From Saccharopolyspora aridisoli (GTDB lineage: Bacteria > Actinomycetota > Actinomycetes > Mycobacteriales > Pseudonocardiaceae), in contig NZ_SMKV01000002.1 in the NCBI RefSeq assembly GCF_004348445.1, positions 218,870 to 282,869 on the forward strand: a stretch of 64,000 nucleotides of DNA, given 5' to 3'. The position numbers and the translations under genes are program-made. Under the pieces are notes generated by a model, which saw nothing but the letters and a program-made list of their open reading frames with translations, searched no databases and was not told where the DNA came from. Of the stretch, positions 1 to 8,902 are shown piece after piece. The stretch's first letter is position 1. Each line of letters opens with the position of its first letter.

Positions 1-433
1 GCGTCGGCATCCCCGCGGCGCTGAGCTCGATCGCCGCGAAGTGCGCGAGCCGGGCCATGTGAGCACCTCCGCGCCGCCGCGAGGCCATCGCGCGCGAGGG
101 CGCGGGCACCAGCCACCACCCGGGTTCCAGCGACCGGTCGACGGTGATCGAGCGCAGCCCCGTGGCCAGCTGCGTGCCCAGCGGAGCGGCGAGCGCGCGC
201 TGGCCGTCCTCCTTGTAGGCCAGGACCGCGCGCCGGGCGACGCCCCGGTATCGGCCGAGGGCGAACACCGGTGGCGAGTTCCCGAACAGCGGCCGGTCCA
301 CCCGGCGCAACCCGCCGAGCCTGCCCGCGCAGCGCGGACACCACGCGGTGCCCGCGACGTCGCAGCCGACGCAGTGCAGCGGCAGCAGCAGGTCGGCCAG
401 ACCGGAGATCGCGTCGCGCAGCGAGGACAGCAC
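1..433 (-). CDS. ComF family phosphoribosyltransferase-like protein, C-terminus cut by window edge
   Basis: The first 144 codons read without a stop to the window edge, so the C-terminal phosphoribosyltransferase half is missing. Seen: an N-terminal zinc-ribbon-like pair of cysteine motifs (CVGC near residue 24 and CPRC near residue 37), then a conserved stretch ending in an arginine-rich PAPSRAMASRRRG segment that resembles the ComF motif ahead of the PRTase loop. The start is taken as the GTG at 433, because no other in-frame start lies nearby upstream. In mycobacteria a ComF-like gene sits just downstream of lpqB, as here. ComF proteins are linked to DNA uptake in Bacillus, but the role in actinomycetes is not established. 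Confidence 0.8.
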   Translation of the reverse strand, partial: MLSSLRDAISGLADLLLPLHCVGCDVAGTAWCPRCAGRLGGLRRVDRPLFGNSPPVFALGRYRGVARRAVLAYKEDGQRALAAPLGTQLATGLRSITVDRSLEPGWWLVPAPSRAMASRRRGGAHMARLAHFAAIELSAAGMPT

Positions 434-668
434 CGGCCGATCATGGCCCGATCGGCGATCCGACTCACCGGCGCGCGTCGGTGATCAGCGAAGCCGGTTC
501 CTCATCCACCACCCTCGCCGCCGACACCTCCGGGGGTTCTGAGCTGCGCTGTGGCGAGCACGTCGCGACGCCGTGCGTTCGGACAGGCACGAGTCGTGCG
601 CGGAGCCCGCACGTCGCCGAGGCTCCGCTACGCACCGCCCAGCAGGTCGACCACGGATGAGAAGGACG

Positions 669-2390
669 TCAGCCCGGGTAGAACGGGATGGACGCGCCCC
701 CGATCGGCGCGTCGGTCAAGGACCAGACGTCGTCGGTGTCCTGCGACTGCCAGATGCCGTGGCGATCGGCGACCACCACCTGGCCTCCCGGACCGACGGT
801 GACCGCGGTCAGCGGCTGCCCCAGGTTCGCCGCCGTGTACGGCTCCCAGCGGAAGCCGTCCACGGACAGATCGTAGACCGGGTAGTTGTTGCTGTCGGTG
901 ATCGCGACGAGGGACTCGTCCTGCCGCCACTCCACCGACGTGACCTGCATGCCCTGCGGAGCGCGCAACACCACCGGCCGTTGCAGCACCGCGTGGCCGT
1001 CCTGCTCGGCGACTCCGGCGACCACCACGCTGCCGTCGATGACCGCCGCGATCCGGGTGCCGTCGCGGGACAACCGCAGGTCGGTGATGGGCCGCCCGGT
1101 CGGCAGGGCGCGGGTGTCGACGGTCTGCGGGGTCCACTCGCCGCCGGTGTCGACCACGCGCACCACGTCGCGGCCGTCGACGACCGTCCACGCCTCTTCC
1201 TCGCCGCGCCACGTCGGCTTGCTCATGTAGTTGCCGATCGTGGGCAGCTCGGCCAGCTGCTCGCCGAAGTCGCCGACGCGCAGCGCCACACCACCGGGGC
1301 GGCGGGTGACCGCGGCGAGCTTGCCGCCGTGCGGCGACCGCCCCGCGCGCACCACGTCGTACTCGCCGGAACCGGCTGGTCCGGGGATCGGCCGCGCGTT
1401 CCGGTCGAGCACCAGGACGCGCTCGTCGACCACCGCCAGGCCGGGCAGGTCCGGGCGCTGCACGTTGTCGGCCTCGTACTGCTCCATGTCGGTGGGCCGC
1501 AGGTCCTTGCCGTCGGGCAGCAGCGGCACGCCCTCTTCCTTGATGCGCACGCGCGCGCTGCTCACGCCTTCGAGCGTGTAGACCACCTGCGCGGCGATCA
1601 GCTTGCGCGTGTCGGGCGATACGTCCCCGAGCTCGCTGAGGTTGACCTCCATGGCGCCGTCCGCGGCCTCGGTGGTGTTGGTCTTGGGGTGCACTCCGGG
1701 CGGGATGGCGGTGCGCATCGCCTGCCGCATGCCTTCCGACGGCCCGGAGGTGAGCAGGTCGATGACCCGGCGCGGCAGCGTGGTGGCCGGTTGAGCCACC
1801 ACGTAGCGCAGGTCGGAGGCGACGCCGGTGAGGTCGTGGTCGAGGAAGTAGATCGGCACCGGGCGGAAGATCGAGCTGAAGGACGTCTTGCTCACGACCA
1901 GGTCCGGCGGCGGCGTGGTGATCCGCCACTGGCCGTTGCTCTGGAGCTCCACCCGCACGTCCACGGCGAACTCGCCGGTCTCCGGCACGAACGAGGAATC
2001 GGCGAGCAGCCTGCCGATCCGGTCGGCCCGCAGCGTCACCAGCTGGACACCTTCGGGCAGCGGCTGCGGCGTGGCGACCGGGATGGTGTCGACGTTCTCC
2101 ACGATCAGCATGCCCGGCGGCGGCGTCCAGTTGCGCTCCATCGACTCCGCCAGGTGCTTGCGGGCCGACTCGTGGTTGCTGGCGGGCGAAGCGGCCTTGT
2201 CGACGAAGCTGCGCACCAGGGCCAGCGGGTCGATGTCGGCCGGTGGCGGGTTGACCGGGATGGTCGTGTTGCTGCCGTCGACCTCCTTGACCGCCTTGGG
2301 CTCGGAGGTTTCCGGGATCGACGCGCATGCCGACACCGACAGCAGCAGGACCAGCAGTGCCGCCAGTCGGCGTGACCGGTGGGCGCCCAT
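669..2390 (-). CDS. lpqB: LpqB lipoprotein, accessory protein of the MtrAB system
   Basis: This is a 573-residue secreted lipoprotein. The N-terminus has basic residues, a hydrophobic run and a lipobox (SVSAC), so Cys would be lipidated and the protein anchored outside the membrane. The ATG at 2390 is chosen over an in-frame GTG at 2405 because it overlaps the mtrB stop (TGATG) and follows GGAGAAG. The body matches LpqB: a GerMN-like region followed by a beta-propeller-like C-terminal half. In mycobacteria LpqB interacts with the extracellular part of MtrB and modulates MtrA phosphorylation, affecting division and cell-wall homeostasis. It is the last gene of the mtrA-mtrB-lpqB set. Confidence 0.93.
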   Translation of the reverse strand: MGAHRSRRLAALLVLLLSVSACASIPETSEPKAVKEVDGSNTTIPVNPPPADIDPLALVRSFVDKAASPASNHESARKHLAESMERNWTPPPGMLIVENVDTIPVATPQPLPEGVQLVTLRADRIGRLLADSSFVPETGEFAVDVRVELQSNGQWRITTPPPDLVVSKTSFSSIFRPVPIYFLDHDLTGVASDLRYVVAQPATTLPRRVIDLLTSGPSEGMRQAMRTAIPPGVHPKTNTTEAADGAMEVNLSELGDVSPDTRKLIAAQVVYTLEGVSSARVRIKEEGVPLLPDGKDLRPTDMEQYEADNVQRPDLPGLAVVDERVLVLDRNARPIPGPAGSGEYDVVRAGRSPHGGKLAAVTRRPGGVALRVGDFGEQLAELPTIGNYMSKPTWRGEEEAWTVVDGRDVVRVVDTGGEWTPQTVDTRALPTGRPITDLRLSRDGTRIAAVIDGSVVVAGVAEQDGHAVLQRPVVLRAPQGMQVTSVEWRQDESLVAITDSNNYPVYDLSVDGFRWEPYTAANLGQPLTAVTVGPGGQVVVADRHGIWQSQDTDDVWSLTDAPIGGASIPFYPG

Positions 2391-4132
2391 CACTTCTCCT
2401 CCCACGACTCTTCGGTCAGGCGAGCGGGGCCCTTGTCGCGGACGTCCTGCTCACCGTCCCCTTCGGACGGCCGTTCCACGCCGGTGGCCAGCAGCGCTTC
2501 AGGGGCGGCGATGCGCCGGGTGCTCGGCAGCGACAGCGGGCTGATCTCGGGTTCCTTGCCCGGTTTGCGCGGCAGCGTCAGGCGGAAGCAGGAGCCTTCG
2601 CCGGGTTCGCCCCAGGCGTCGAGGTCACCGCCGTGCAGGCGGGCGTCCTCCTGGCTGATCGACAGGCCGAGCCCGGTGCCGCCGCTGCGCCGGTTGCGGG
2701 AGGGGTCGGCGCGCCAGAAGCGGGTGAACACCAGCTCGGCCTCGCCGCTGCGCAGCCCCACGCCGTAGTCCCGGACGGTGACGGCGACGGCCTGTTCGTT
2801 GCCTCCGAAGCGCAGCTCGACCGGGCCGCCTTCGGCGTGGTCGATGGCGTTGGCCACGAGGTTGCGCATGATGCGCTCGACGCGGCGGGCGTCGGCGACG
2901 ATGGTGAGGTCGGTGCCGTCGGCAGGTGCGAGCACGCGGAGCTCGACGCCGCTGGTGTCGGCGATGGCGCGCACGGATTCGGCGGCGCGCTCGGCGATCT
3001 CGTGCAGGTCGAGCCTCTCGGCGGCCAGATCGGCGACGCCCGCGTCGAGGCGGGAGATCTCCAGCAGGTCGGCGAGCAGCAGCTCGAACCGGTCGAGCTC
3101 GTCGACCAGCAGCTCGGTGGAGCGCGACAGGCCGGGCGGGAACTCCTCGCGGGAGGCGTGCAGCACGTCGGCGGCCATCCGGACCGTGGTCAGCGGGGTG
3201 CGCAGCTCGTGCGACACGTCGGAGGTGAAGCGGCGCTGCAGCTGGCCGAACTCCTCCAGCTGCGTGATCTGCTGCTTGAGGCTGTCAGCCATCTCGTTGA
3301 ACGACTCGGCGAGCCGGGCCATGTCGTCCTCGCCGATCACACGCATCCGCTTGTCCAGGTCGCCTTCGGCGAGCTGCTCGGCGGTCTGCGCGGCTTGCCG
3401 CACCGGGCGCACGACCTGGCGGGTCACCAGGTTGGTGATCGCGCCCAGCAGCGCCAGCAGCACCACGGCGCTCACCAGCAGGGTCCGCTGCAGGCCGGCG
3501 AGGGTCTGCTGCTCGGCGGTCAGCGGGAACAGCAGGTAGATCTGCAACGGGCGGGTCGCGCTGGACACCGGTGTCCCGACGATCACCATCGTGACCGGTG
3601 TGCTCTCCCGCTGCACCGTGTGGATCTTGGTGGCGAGCTGGCCGCGTTCGACGAACACGCGCAGGTCCTCGGGCACGTCCTCGATGGGGCCGGCGGCGGG
3701 CTGAGCGCTGCGCGCACCGGGCGCTCGACCGTCCACCAGCACGGCGGTGAACGCGCCGGCGACATCGCTGGTGGACTGGCCGGAGGAGGAGGTCGTCAGC
3801 CGGTTCAGGGCGGCCTGCAGCTGCTCGGAGACGCTGTCGGAGTTGGGGTCGACGGCGGTGAGCTCGCGCTCCAGGATCGGCAGGCTCACCTCGGCCTGCG
3901 AGATCGCACCCTGCTCCTTGGACTCCAGCAGCTGCGAGGTGATCTGCCACTGCAGCACCATTCCCAGCACGATCACCACGGCCAGCGACAGCGCGAGGGT
4001 GCTGACGACGACGCGCAGCTGCATCGACCGCCGCCACAGCGCTTCGAATCGGTGCCAGCGAGCGCGCGTCTCCTCGCGGACACGACTGCTCAACAACCGC
4101 ACCCAGCGGCTCTGGCGCGTCCACACACTCAC
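2390..4132 (-). CDS. mtrB: MtrB sensor histidine kinase
   Basis: This is a 580-residue membrane histidine kinase that phosphorylates MtrA. Visible domains: TM1 around residues 41-61, an extracytoplasmic sensor of about 150 residues, TM2 around 217-233, a HAMP domain around 237-290, and a dimerisation domain with the H-box FTSDVSHELRTPL (His308). The HATPase domain has N-box NLVANAID and G-boxes near GVGL and GTGLGLS. The GTG start follows GAAGGA. Length and order match mycobacterial MtrB. Its stop overlaps the lpqB start, implying translational coupling. The acidic/Ser-rich C-terminal tail after the kinase core is usual for the family. Confidence 0.96.
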   Translation of the reverse strand: MSVWTRQSRWVRLLSSRVREETRARWHRFEALWRRSMQLRVVVSTLALSLAVVIVLGMVLQWQITSQLLESKEQGAISQAEVSLPILERELTAVDPNSDSVSEQLQAALNRLTTSSSGQSTSDVAGAFTAVLVDGRAPGARSAQPAAGPIEDVPEDLRVFVERGQLATKIHTVQRESTPVTMVIVGTPVSSATRPLQIYLLFPLTAEQQTLAGLQRTLLVSAVVLLALLGAITNLVTRQVVRPVRQAAQTAEQLAEGDLDKRMRVIGEDDMARLAESFNEMADSLKQQITQLEEFGQLQRRFTSDVSHELRTPLTTVRMAADVLHASREEFPPGLSRSTELLVDELDRFELLLADLLEISRLDAGVADLAAERLDLHEIAERAAESVRAIADTSGVELRVLAPADGTDLTIVADARRVERIMRNLVANAIDHAEGGPVELRFGGNEQAVAVTVRDYGVGLRSGEAELVFTRFWRADPSRNRRSGGTGLGLSISQEDARLHGGDLDAWGEPGEGSCFRLTLPRKPGKEPEISPLSLPSTRRIAAPEALLATGVERPSEGDGEQDVRDKGPARLTEESWEEK

Positions 4133-4174
4133 GGTGACCGTCCTTCGGGCAGCACCTGTTCCGACACTGCGTGC

Positions 4175-4191
4175 AAGCGGCAGAGCCGCTT
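4175..4191. repeat. Short perfect hairpin between mtrA and mtrB
   Basis: A 7-bp perfect stem (AAGCGGC / GCCGCTT) with a 3-nt loop lies in the 236-bp gap between the mtrA stop (4369) and the mtrB start (4132). No plausible gene is seen in that gap. The hairpin could attenuate mtrA-to-mtrB read-through or be a small dispersed palindrome; a similar GCGGC-TTC-GCCGC hairpin occurs near 52914. No T-tract follows, so it is not called a terminator. Confidence 0.4.
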
Positions 4192-4368
4192 CCTCCGCAC
4201 CCCACCCTCGCAGCTCGCACCGCCGCGGGTTGTGAGAGGTCGTCTGGCGAAGACGCCCCGACGCCGTGCAGTGGCATGCACCATGGGCGGCCGGAGTCCA
4301 GACGGCGTCTCAGGTCCCGCTGTCCGCAACGCCGCTCGAGGTGACTTCGATGAAGAGCTCCCAGCACA

Positions 4369-5055
4369 TCACGGGGGCCCGGCCTTGTACCCGACGCCTC
4401 GGACCGTGAGCACGACCTCTGGGCGTTCCGGATCGCGCTCGACCTTGGAGCGGAGTCGCTGCACGTGCACGTTGACCAGGCGGGTGTCGGCCGCGTGCCG
4501 GTATCCCCACACCTGCTCCAGCAGCACTTCCCGGGTGAAGACCTGGCGCGGCTTGCGGGCGAGGGCGACCAGCAGGTCGAACTCCAGCGGGGTCAGCGCG
4601 ATCGGCTGGCCGTCGCGGGTGACCTCGTGCCCGGGCACGTCGATGATCACGTCGCCGATGGTGAGCACCTCGGCGGGCTCGGCGTCGGTGCGGCGCAACC
4701 GGGCGCGCAACCTAGCGACGAGCTCCTTCGGCTTGAAGGGTTTCACCATGTAGTCGTCGGCACCGGACTCCAGGCCGAGGACGACGTCGACCGTGTCGCT
4801 CTTGGCGGTGAGCATGACGATGGGCACCACGGACTCGGTCCGGATCGCCTTGCATACGTCGATGCCGTTCATGCCGGGCAGCATCAGGTCCAGCAGTACC
4901 AGGTCGGGTTTGAGCTCGCGCAAGGCGGGCATCGCCTTGGTGCCGTCGCTGACGACGGCGGTCTCGAACCCCTCTCCCCGGAGCACGATGGTCAGCATTT
5001 CGGCCAGGGCCGGATCATCGTCCACCACGAGCACGCGTGCCTTCATGCGCCACAT
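4369..5055 (-). CDS. mtrA: MtrA response regulator (OmpR/PhoB family)
   Basis: This is a DNA-binding response regulator controlling division, wall metabolism and development genes in actinobacteria. The receiver domain spans residues 1-120 with the acidic pocket VVDDD, the phospho-acceptor in LLDLMLPG and the conserved Lys in VKPFKPKE. A winged-helix effector follows and ends at the conserved GVGYKAGPP. The ATG at 5055 gives 228 residues, the same length as M. tuberculosis MtrA, and puts the acceptor Asp at 56. An in-frame ATG at 5046 is an alternative, and neither has a strong ribosome-binding site. The gene is upstream of mtrB and downstream of tmk. Confidence 0.95.
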   Translation of the reverse strand: MWRMKARVLVVDDDPALAEMLTIVLRGEGFETAVVSDGTKAMPALRELKPDLVLLDLMLPGMNGIDVCKAIRTESVVPIVMLTAKSDTVDVVLGLESGADDYMVKPFKPKELVARLRARLRRTDAEPAEVLTIGDVIIDVPGHEVTRDGQPIALTPLEFDLLVALARKPRQVFTREVLLEQVWGYRHAADTRLVNVHVQRLRSKVERDPERPEVVLTVRGVGYKAGPP

Positions 5056-5185
5056 CGTTGCACTTGTCACTTGGAGTCCGTGCATCCACCCGCCGGGTGT
5101 CGTCGCAGGTAGCGAACTCGACGCCGGTTCAGCGCAACCGGTACCACCGAATGGAGCAGCCTCCGTGTGGTGTCGGTTCCAACCT

Positions 5186-5830
5186 TCACGCCAGGACGTG
5201 CTTGTCGACGAGGACCGCGAAATCGACGTCGGTGGCGCCGTCGACGACCACCCACGGGGTCCACCAGTCCGCGTCGGCGAGCTCGGCGTAGACCTCGGCG
5301 CATCGCAACTGGAGCGGGGTGTCGGATTCGAAGCGGTCGCGGCGGCGGTCGGACTCGGTCCGCTCGCGGTGCTCGGCACGACCGGTGGCGACCTCGGCGG
5401 GCACCCGGAGCAGGATCTGCAGGTCCGGTTCGGGCAGCCCGAAGCGGGTGATCTCCAGGTCGCGGATCCAGGACACGACCTCACCGTCGGCGTGCTGGTG
5501 CAGCCGTGCGGCGGCGTAGGCGGCGTTGGAGGCGACGTAGCGGTCCAGCAGGACGACGTCGTGGGCGGCGAGGTCGGCGCGCAGCGCGTCGGCCGCTGCC
5601 CTGCGGTCGAGGGCGTAGAGGACCGCCATGCCGTGCACGGAGGATCCGAGGTCGCCGTGCTCACCCCGCAGCGCCTCAGCGACGAGTTCGGCGTGCACGT
5701 CTTCGGCGTAGCGCGGGAACGCCGCGCTCGCCACGCTGCACCCGCGCGCGTTCAGCTCGGCCGTGATCCCCCGGGCCAGGGTCCGCTTGCCCGCGCCGTC
5801 CAGCCCCTCGATGACGATGAGTCGTCCCAC
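5186..5830 (-). CDS. tmk: dTMP (thymidylate) kinase
   Basis: The protein phosphorylates dTMP to dTDP for DNA synthesis. The 214-residue product has the P-loop GLDGAGKRT near residue 9, the same Arg-containing variant as the mycobacterial enzyme. It also has the LDRYVASNAAYAAARLH substrate-binding/DRY region and a LID-like Arg-rich stretch. The GTG start at 5830 is the first good start. The gene precedes mtrA, as in mycobacteria, but the sahH gene that lies upstream of tmk there is absent here. A divergent gene starts at 6030. Confidence 0.94.
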   Translation of the reverse strand: MGRLIVIEGLDGAGKRTLARGITAELNARGCSVASAAFPRYAEDVHAELVAEALRGEHGDLGSSVHGMAVLYALDRRAAADALRADLAAHDVVLLDRYVASNAAYAAARLHQHADGEVVSWIRDLEITRFGLPEPDLQILLRVPAEVATGRAEHRERTESDRRRDRFESDTPLQLRCAEVYAELADADWWTPWVVVDGATDVDFAVLVDKHVLA

Positions 5831-6029
5831 GTCGGAAACGGTAGCGGAACGGTGTCCGCGGGTGCCGGGCGCCGTCCTCCCTCATCGGCAGCGCGGTGGC
5901 AAAAAGTTCGAATGCATGACACCCCCTGCCGGGACGATCACAATCATGATCGTAGAGGTCGCCATGTGTGCATCCACGATGGAGAATCACCTCGGCGTTC
6001 GATGATCACGACCTGCTCGGGAGGATCCT

Positions 6030-8741
6030 GTGCAAGTACCCGGGCCCGACACCCGCGTCGTTGAGCTGCGCGTGCACGGAATTCTCGGCACCACCGGCGA
6101 CGAGCTGACCGATTCGGTGGCGTCGGTGGACGTGGCCGGCGACGGGGTGGGTCGCATCATGCGGCCGGCCGACCGGCTGCGCCGCCCCGTTCCGGGTCCG
6201 ATGCTCAACGCCGGCGACCGCTCGGTGCCCCGGATCGTCGAGGGCTACGTGTGGGGCGCGATGACCTCCGGTGGTCTGGCGAAGGCGACCTGGGCCCTGC
6301 TGTTCCCGTTCGCGCTGGCCAACATGGCGCACTGGATGTTGCCGCCGACTCGCACCGCGAACCCGGTGAGCCGGATGCTGGGCTCGGTGTTGCGCGGGCT
6401 GCTGCGGCTGTCCGCGCTGCTGCTGACGATGCTGCTGGTCGCGCAGCTGACCGTGATCACCCTGGACCTGGTGGCGGCGCAGTGCCTCGCACCCGGCGCT
6501 CAGTGCATGGGTTCCGTGCCGGACGCGCTGCGCGGTGTCGACGTGCTGCGGTCGGCCGTGCTGCTGGTGCCGGTGGCTCTGGTGGTGCTGCTCATGCACC
6601 GGCTGTCCACCGTGTCCTGGCGGGTGTCCGCGCCCAAGAAGGACAGCCCGCAGCACTCCGCGCTGGCGCCCATGCTGCCGGGCGAGAACGTGGTGTCCGA
6701 TCCGGACACCCCGGCCCTGCGGGCGCTGCACGTGATGGCCGCTCTGTCCACTGTGGCGCTCGTTGCGCTGGGCGGACCGCTGTCGCCGAGTATCGATCCG
6801 CGCTGGCTGGTCGCCGCCGCGCTGCTGGCCCTCTCCGTCGTGGGCACCGCCGGGCTGGACGATCCGGCCGGGATGCGGGAGACCAGCATGGTCTTCCGGG
6901 CGCTGCTGGGGCGGCGGACGCGGCAGGTGCTGATGTCGGTCGGCGGCGTGCTGTTCGCTTCCGTCGCACTGCTCCCGGGTGAGCTCAGGGGTCCCCTGCC
7001 CGGTTCGGGTTCGACGATCGACACGATCACCGCGCTGCTGGTGCTGACATGCGTTGCGGTCGCCGTGCTGCTGGTTCCGGCGTCGCTGCTGGCGCGGCCC
7101 GAGTGGAAGTCCTCGCCGAAGCAGCTGCGGCCGTGGGCGGGCGGGTGGATGAGCGCGCCGGTGCTGATGCTGGCGGCGATGCTCGGCAACGGGTTCGGCG
7201 CGGGCTTGGCGCTCAGCGTCCGGGAAACGCTGAGCGTGCCGCAGTCGCCCGGGGCCGCACCGCTGCTGCTGCCCGCCGCGTTCGACGACGTGACGTTCTT
7301 CTGGGGCAGCGCCGTGGTGCTGCTGGTCGCGTCGCTGCTGCTGGCGCTGCCGTGGCTGCTGGTCCGCCGGTTCCGGCGCAGCGAGGACGGCGACCCCATC
7401 CCGGACGAGGTCGCGCTGCTGCACGCGGGCCGCAAGGAGGACCAGCGCAAGGCCGCCAGCGCCTGGAAGCTCGCCGATGTGCAGCGCCGGTACTCGCACC
7501 AGCTCTTCCTGGTGATCGCCGGGGTCTTGACGGTCAGCACCGCGGCGAGCCTGGCGGCCCGGTTCGCCGGGATGGCCAGCGTCGGCTGGTTGAGCGCGAT
7601 CGGCGTGGTGACGCTGGCGGGTCTGGCGGTCGGGTTGCTGCGCACGGTGTTCCTGGCGGCGACGAAGCGGGACACCGCGCGCGTGCTGGGCGTGCTGGGC
7701 GACCTGGCGCTGTTCTGGCCGCGCGAGGCGCACCCGGTGGTGCCGCCGTGCTACGCGCTGAAGGTGATCCCCGAGCTGGCCGACCGGGCCGCCGAGCACC
7801 TGGCCGATCCGGACACGCGCGTGGTGCTGGTCGGGCACAGCCAGGGCAGCCTGCTCGCCGCCGTCGCAGCCGCGCGGCTGCTCGAGAAGCTGCCGGAGCA
7901 GGACCGCGAGCGAGTCGGTCTGGTGACGGCCGGGTCGCAGTTGCAGTGGGCCTATCCGCGCGCCTTCCCGGGTGTGGTGCCGCATTCGGCGCTGCGGGAC
8001 CTGGCGGGTTCGATGGGCGACCGGTGGCGGTCGCTGTGCCGCGGCACCGACCCGCTGGGCGGCGCTGTGACCACCTGGAACCGGCAGGTCTACAACGGGA
8101 TGCTGATCGGCGTCGGCCTTCGCGGCGACGGCACCGAGGGGCCTCTGCCCGCGGCGACGCGCGGGCCGACCGGTGCGCTGGTGCTCGGCGGCGATCACTG
8201 GTTGCCGGACCCGCAGCGGGGCCCGTTCTCCTGCCGCCGTTGGGTTCCCGGCGTGCTGGGGCATTCCGATTACCGCGGCGATCCGGAGTGGGATCGCGCC
8301 GTGGCGATGGCCGCGGGCCTGGAGCGGCCGGTTCGCGGTGCCGCGCTGCCGCTGTCGACGCCCGAGGCCCAGCAGATCCCGTCCGCTCCGGTTCCGCACG
8401 CCTTCGGCGCATCGCTGTCCCCGCAGGGTGACGACGGCGGATCGATCACCGATCCGGTCGAGGACCTGCCCCGGCGCACTCCGGGTGAGACGGCGGAGGC
8501 CGCCAGGACCAAGCGCTCCAAGCCGGTCATCCCGTTCCGCGAGAGGTCGGAGACCGAGGTCCCGGAGCAGCAGTCCCACGAGGAGCCGGCCCCGGAGCCC
8601 GCCGAGGACGTCCCGGAGCCGCCCGCGCAGCAGGGCTCCGAGGCACGCTCGGAACCTTCGGTCCTCCCGGAGATCACCGAGCCCCGGGGTCGCATCGCGC
8701 CCTGGGAGCGCGGCGCCTCCCTCCGCTCCACCGACAGCTGA
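6030..8741 (+). CDS. Polytopic membrane protein with alpha/beta-hydrolase (lipase-like) halves
   Basis: This is a 903-residue protein of unknown role. The N-terminus reads ELRVHGILGTTGDEL, like the first strand and oxyanion segment of an alpha/beta hydrolase. About eleven hydrophobic segments follow (roughly residues 85-560). After them comes a nucleophile elbow VLVGHSQGS with the candidate nucleophile Ser604, then AGSQLQW. The last 150 residues are rich in Pro, Glu and Arg and look disordered and cytoplasmic. The GTG start follows GGGAGGA at good spacing. The hydrolase fold therefore appears split by a membrane domain, suggesting a membrane-embedded lipase or esterase. Catalytic acid and His were not assigned, and substrate is unknown. 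Confidence 0.72.
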   Translation: MQVPGPDTRVVELRVHGILGTTGDELTDSVASVDVAGDGVGRIMRPADRLRRPVPGPMLNAGDRSVPRIVEGYVWGAMTSGGLAKATWALLFPFALANMAHWMLPPTRTANPVSRMLGSVLRGLLRLSALLLTMLLVAQLTVITLDLVAAQCLAPGAQCMGSVPDALRGVDVLRSAVLLVPVALVVLLMHRLSTVSWRVSAPKKDSPQHSALAPMLPGENVVSDPDTPALRALHVMAALSTVALVALGGPLSPSIDPRWLVAAALLALSVVGTAGLDDPAGMRETSMVFRALLGRRTRQVLMSVGGVLFASVALLPGELRGPLPGSGSTIDTITALLVLTCVAVAVLLVPASLLARPEWKSSPKQLRPWAGGWMSAPVLMLAAMLGNGFGAGLALSVRETLSVPQSPGAAPLLLPAAFDDVTFFWGSAVVLLVASLLLALPWLLVRRFRRSEDGDPIPDEVALLHAGRKEDQRKAASAWKLADVQRRYSHQLFLVIAGVLTVSTAASLAARFAGMASVGWLSAIGVVTLAGLAVGLLRTVFLAATKRDTARVLGVLGDLALFWPREAHPVVPPCYALKVIPELADRAAEHLADPDTRVVLVGHSQGSLLAAVAAARLLEKLPEQDRERVGLVTAGSQLQWAYPRAFPGVVPHSALRDLAGSMGDRWRSLCRGTDPLGGAVTTWNRQVYNGMLIGVGLRGDGTEGPLPAATRGPTGALVLGGDHWLPDPQRGPFSCRRWVPGVLGHSDYRGDPEWDRAVAMAAGLERPVRGAALPLSTPEAQQIPSAPVPHAFGASLSPQGDDGGSITDPVEDLPRRTPGETAEAARTKRSKPVIPFRERSETEVPEQQSHEEPAPEPAEDVPEPPAQQGSEARSEPSVLPEITEPRGRIAPWERGASLRSTDS

Positions 8742-8854
8742 CACCCCGGCGCGGTCACGCCCGGAGGCATGGTCGCCGGGAGCTGCCGGATCGCTCCACC
8801 GGTAGGACCGCAGCTCCGGTGTCCCTGGGCTGAGACCGATGCGCGGGAACGCAG

Positions 8855-8886
8855 CAGCGGCGCCATCCCTGAGGATGACGCCGCTG
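8855..8886. terminator. Bidirectional hairpin between convergent genes
   Basis: An imperfect stem pairs CAGCGGCG and CATCC on the left with GGATG and CGCCGCTG on the right (one bulge per side, 4-nt loop). It sits between the convergent membrane-hydrolase gene ending at 8741 and the permease gene ending at 8903. The position and stem strength fit a shared factor-independent-like terminator. There is no clear T-run, which is common in high-GC actinomycetes. Confidence 0.55.
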
Positions 8887-8902
8887 TCTGGTGTTGCTCG
8901 GG

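Noticed and set aside
2327..4753. Long open frame on the plus strand opposite lpqB/mtrB
   Set aside because: It is antisense to well-conserved genes, is Arg/His/Gln-rich with no motif, and reflects high third-position GC on the other strand. The same holds for other long antisense frames (for example 6006-9053 and 34995-37772 on the minus strand).
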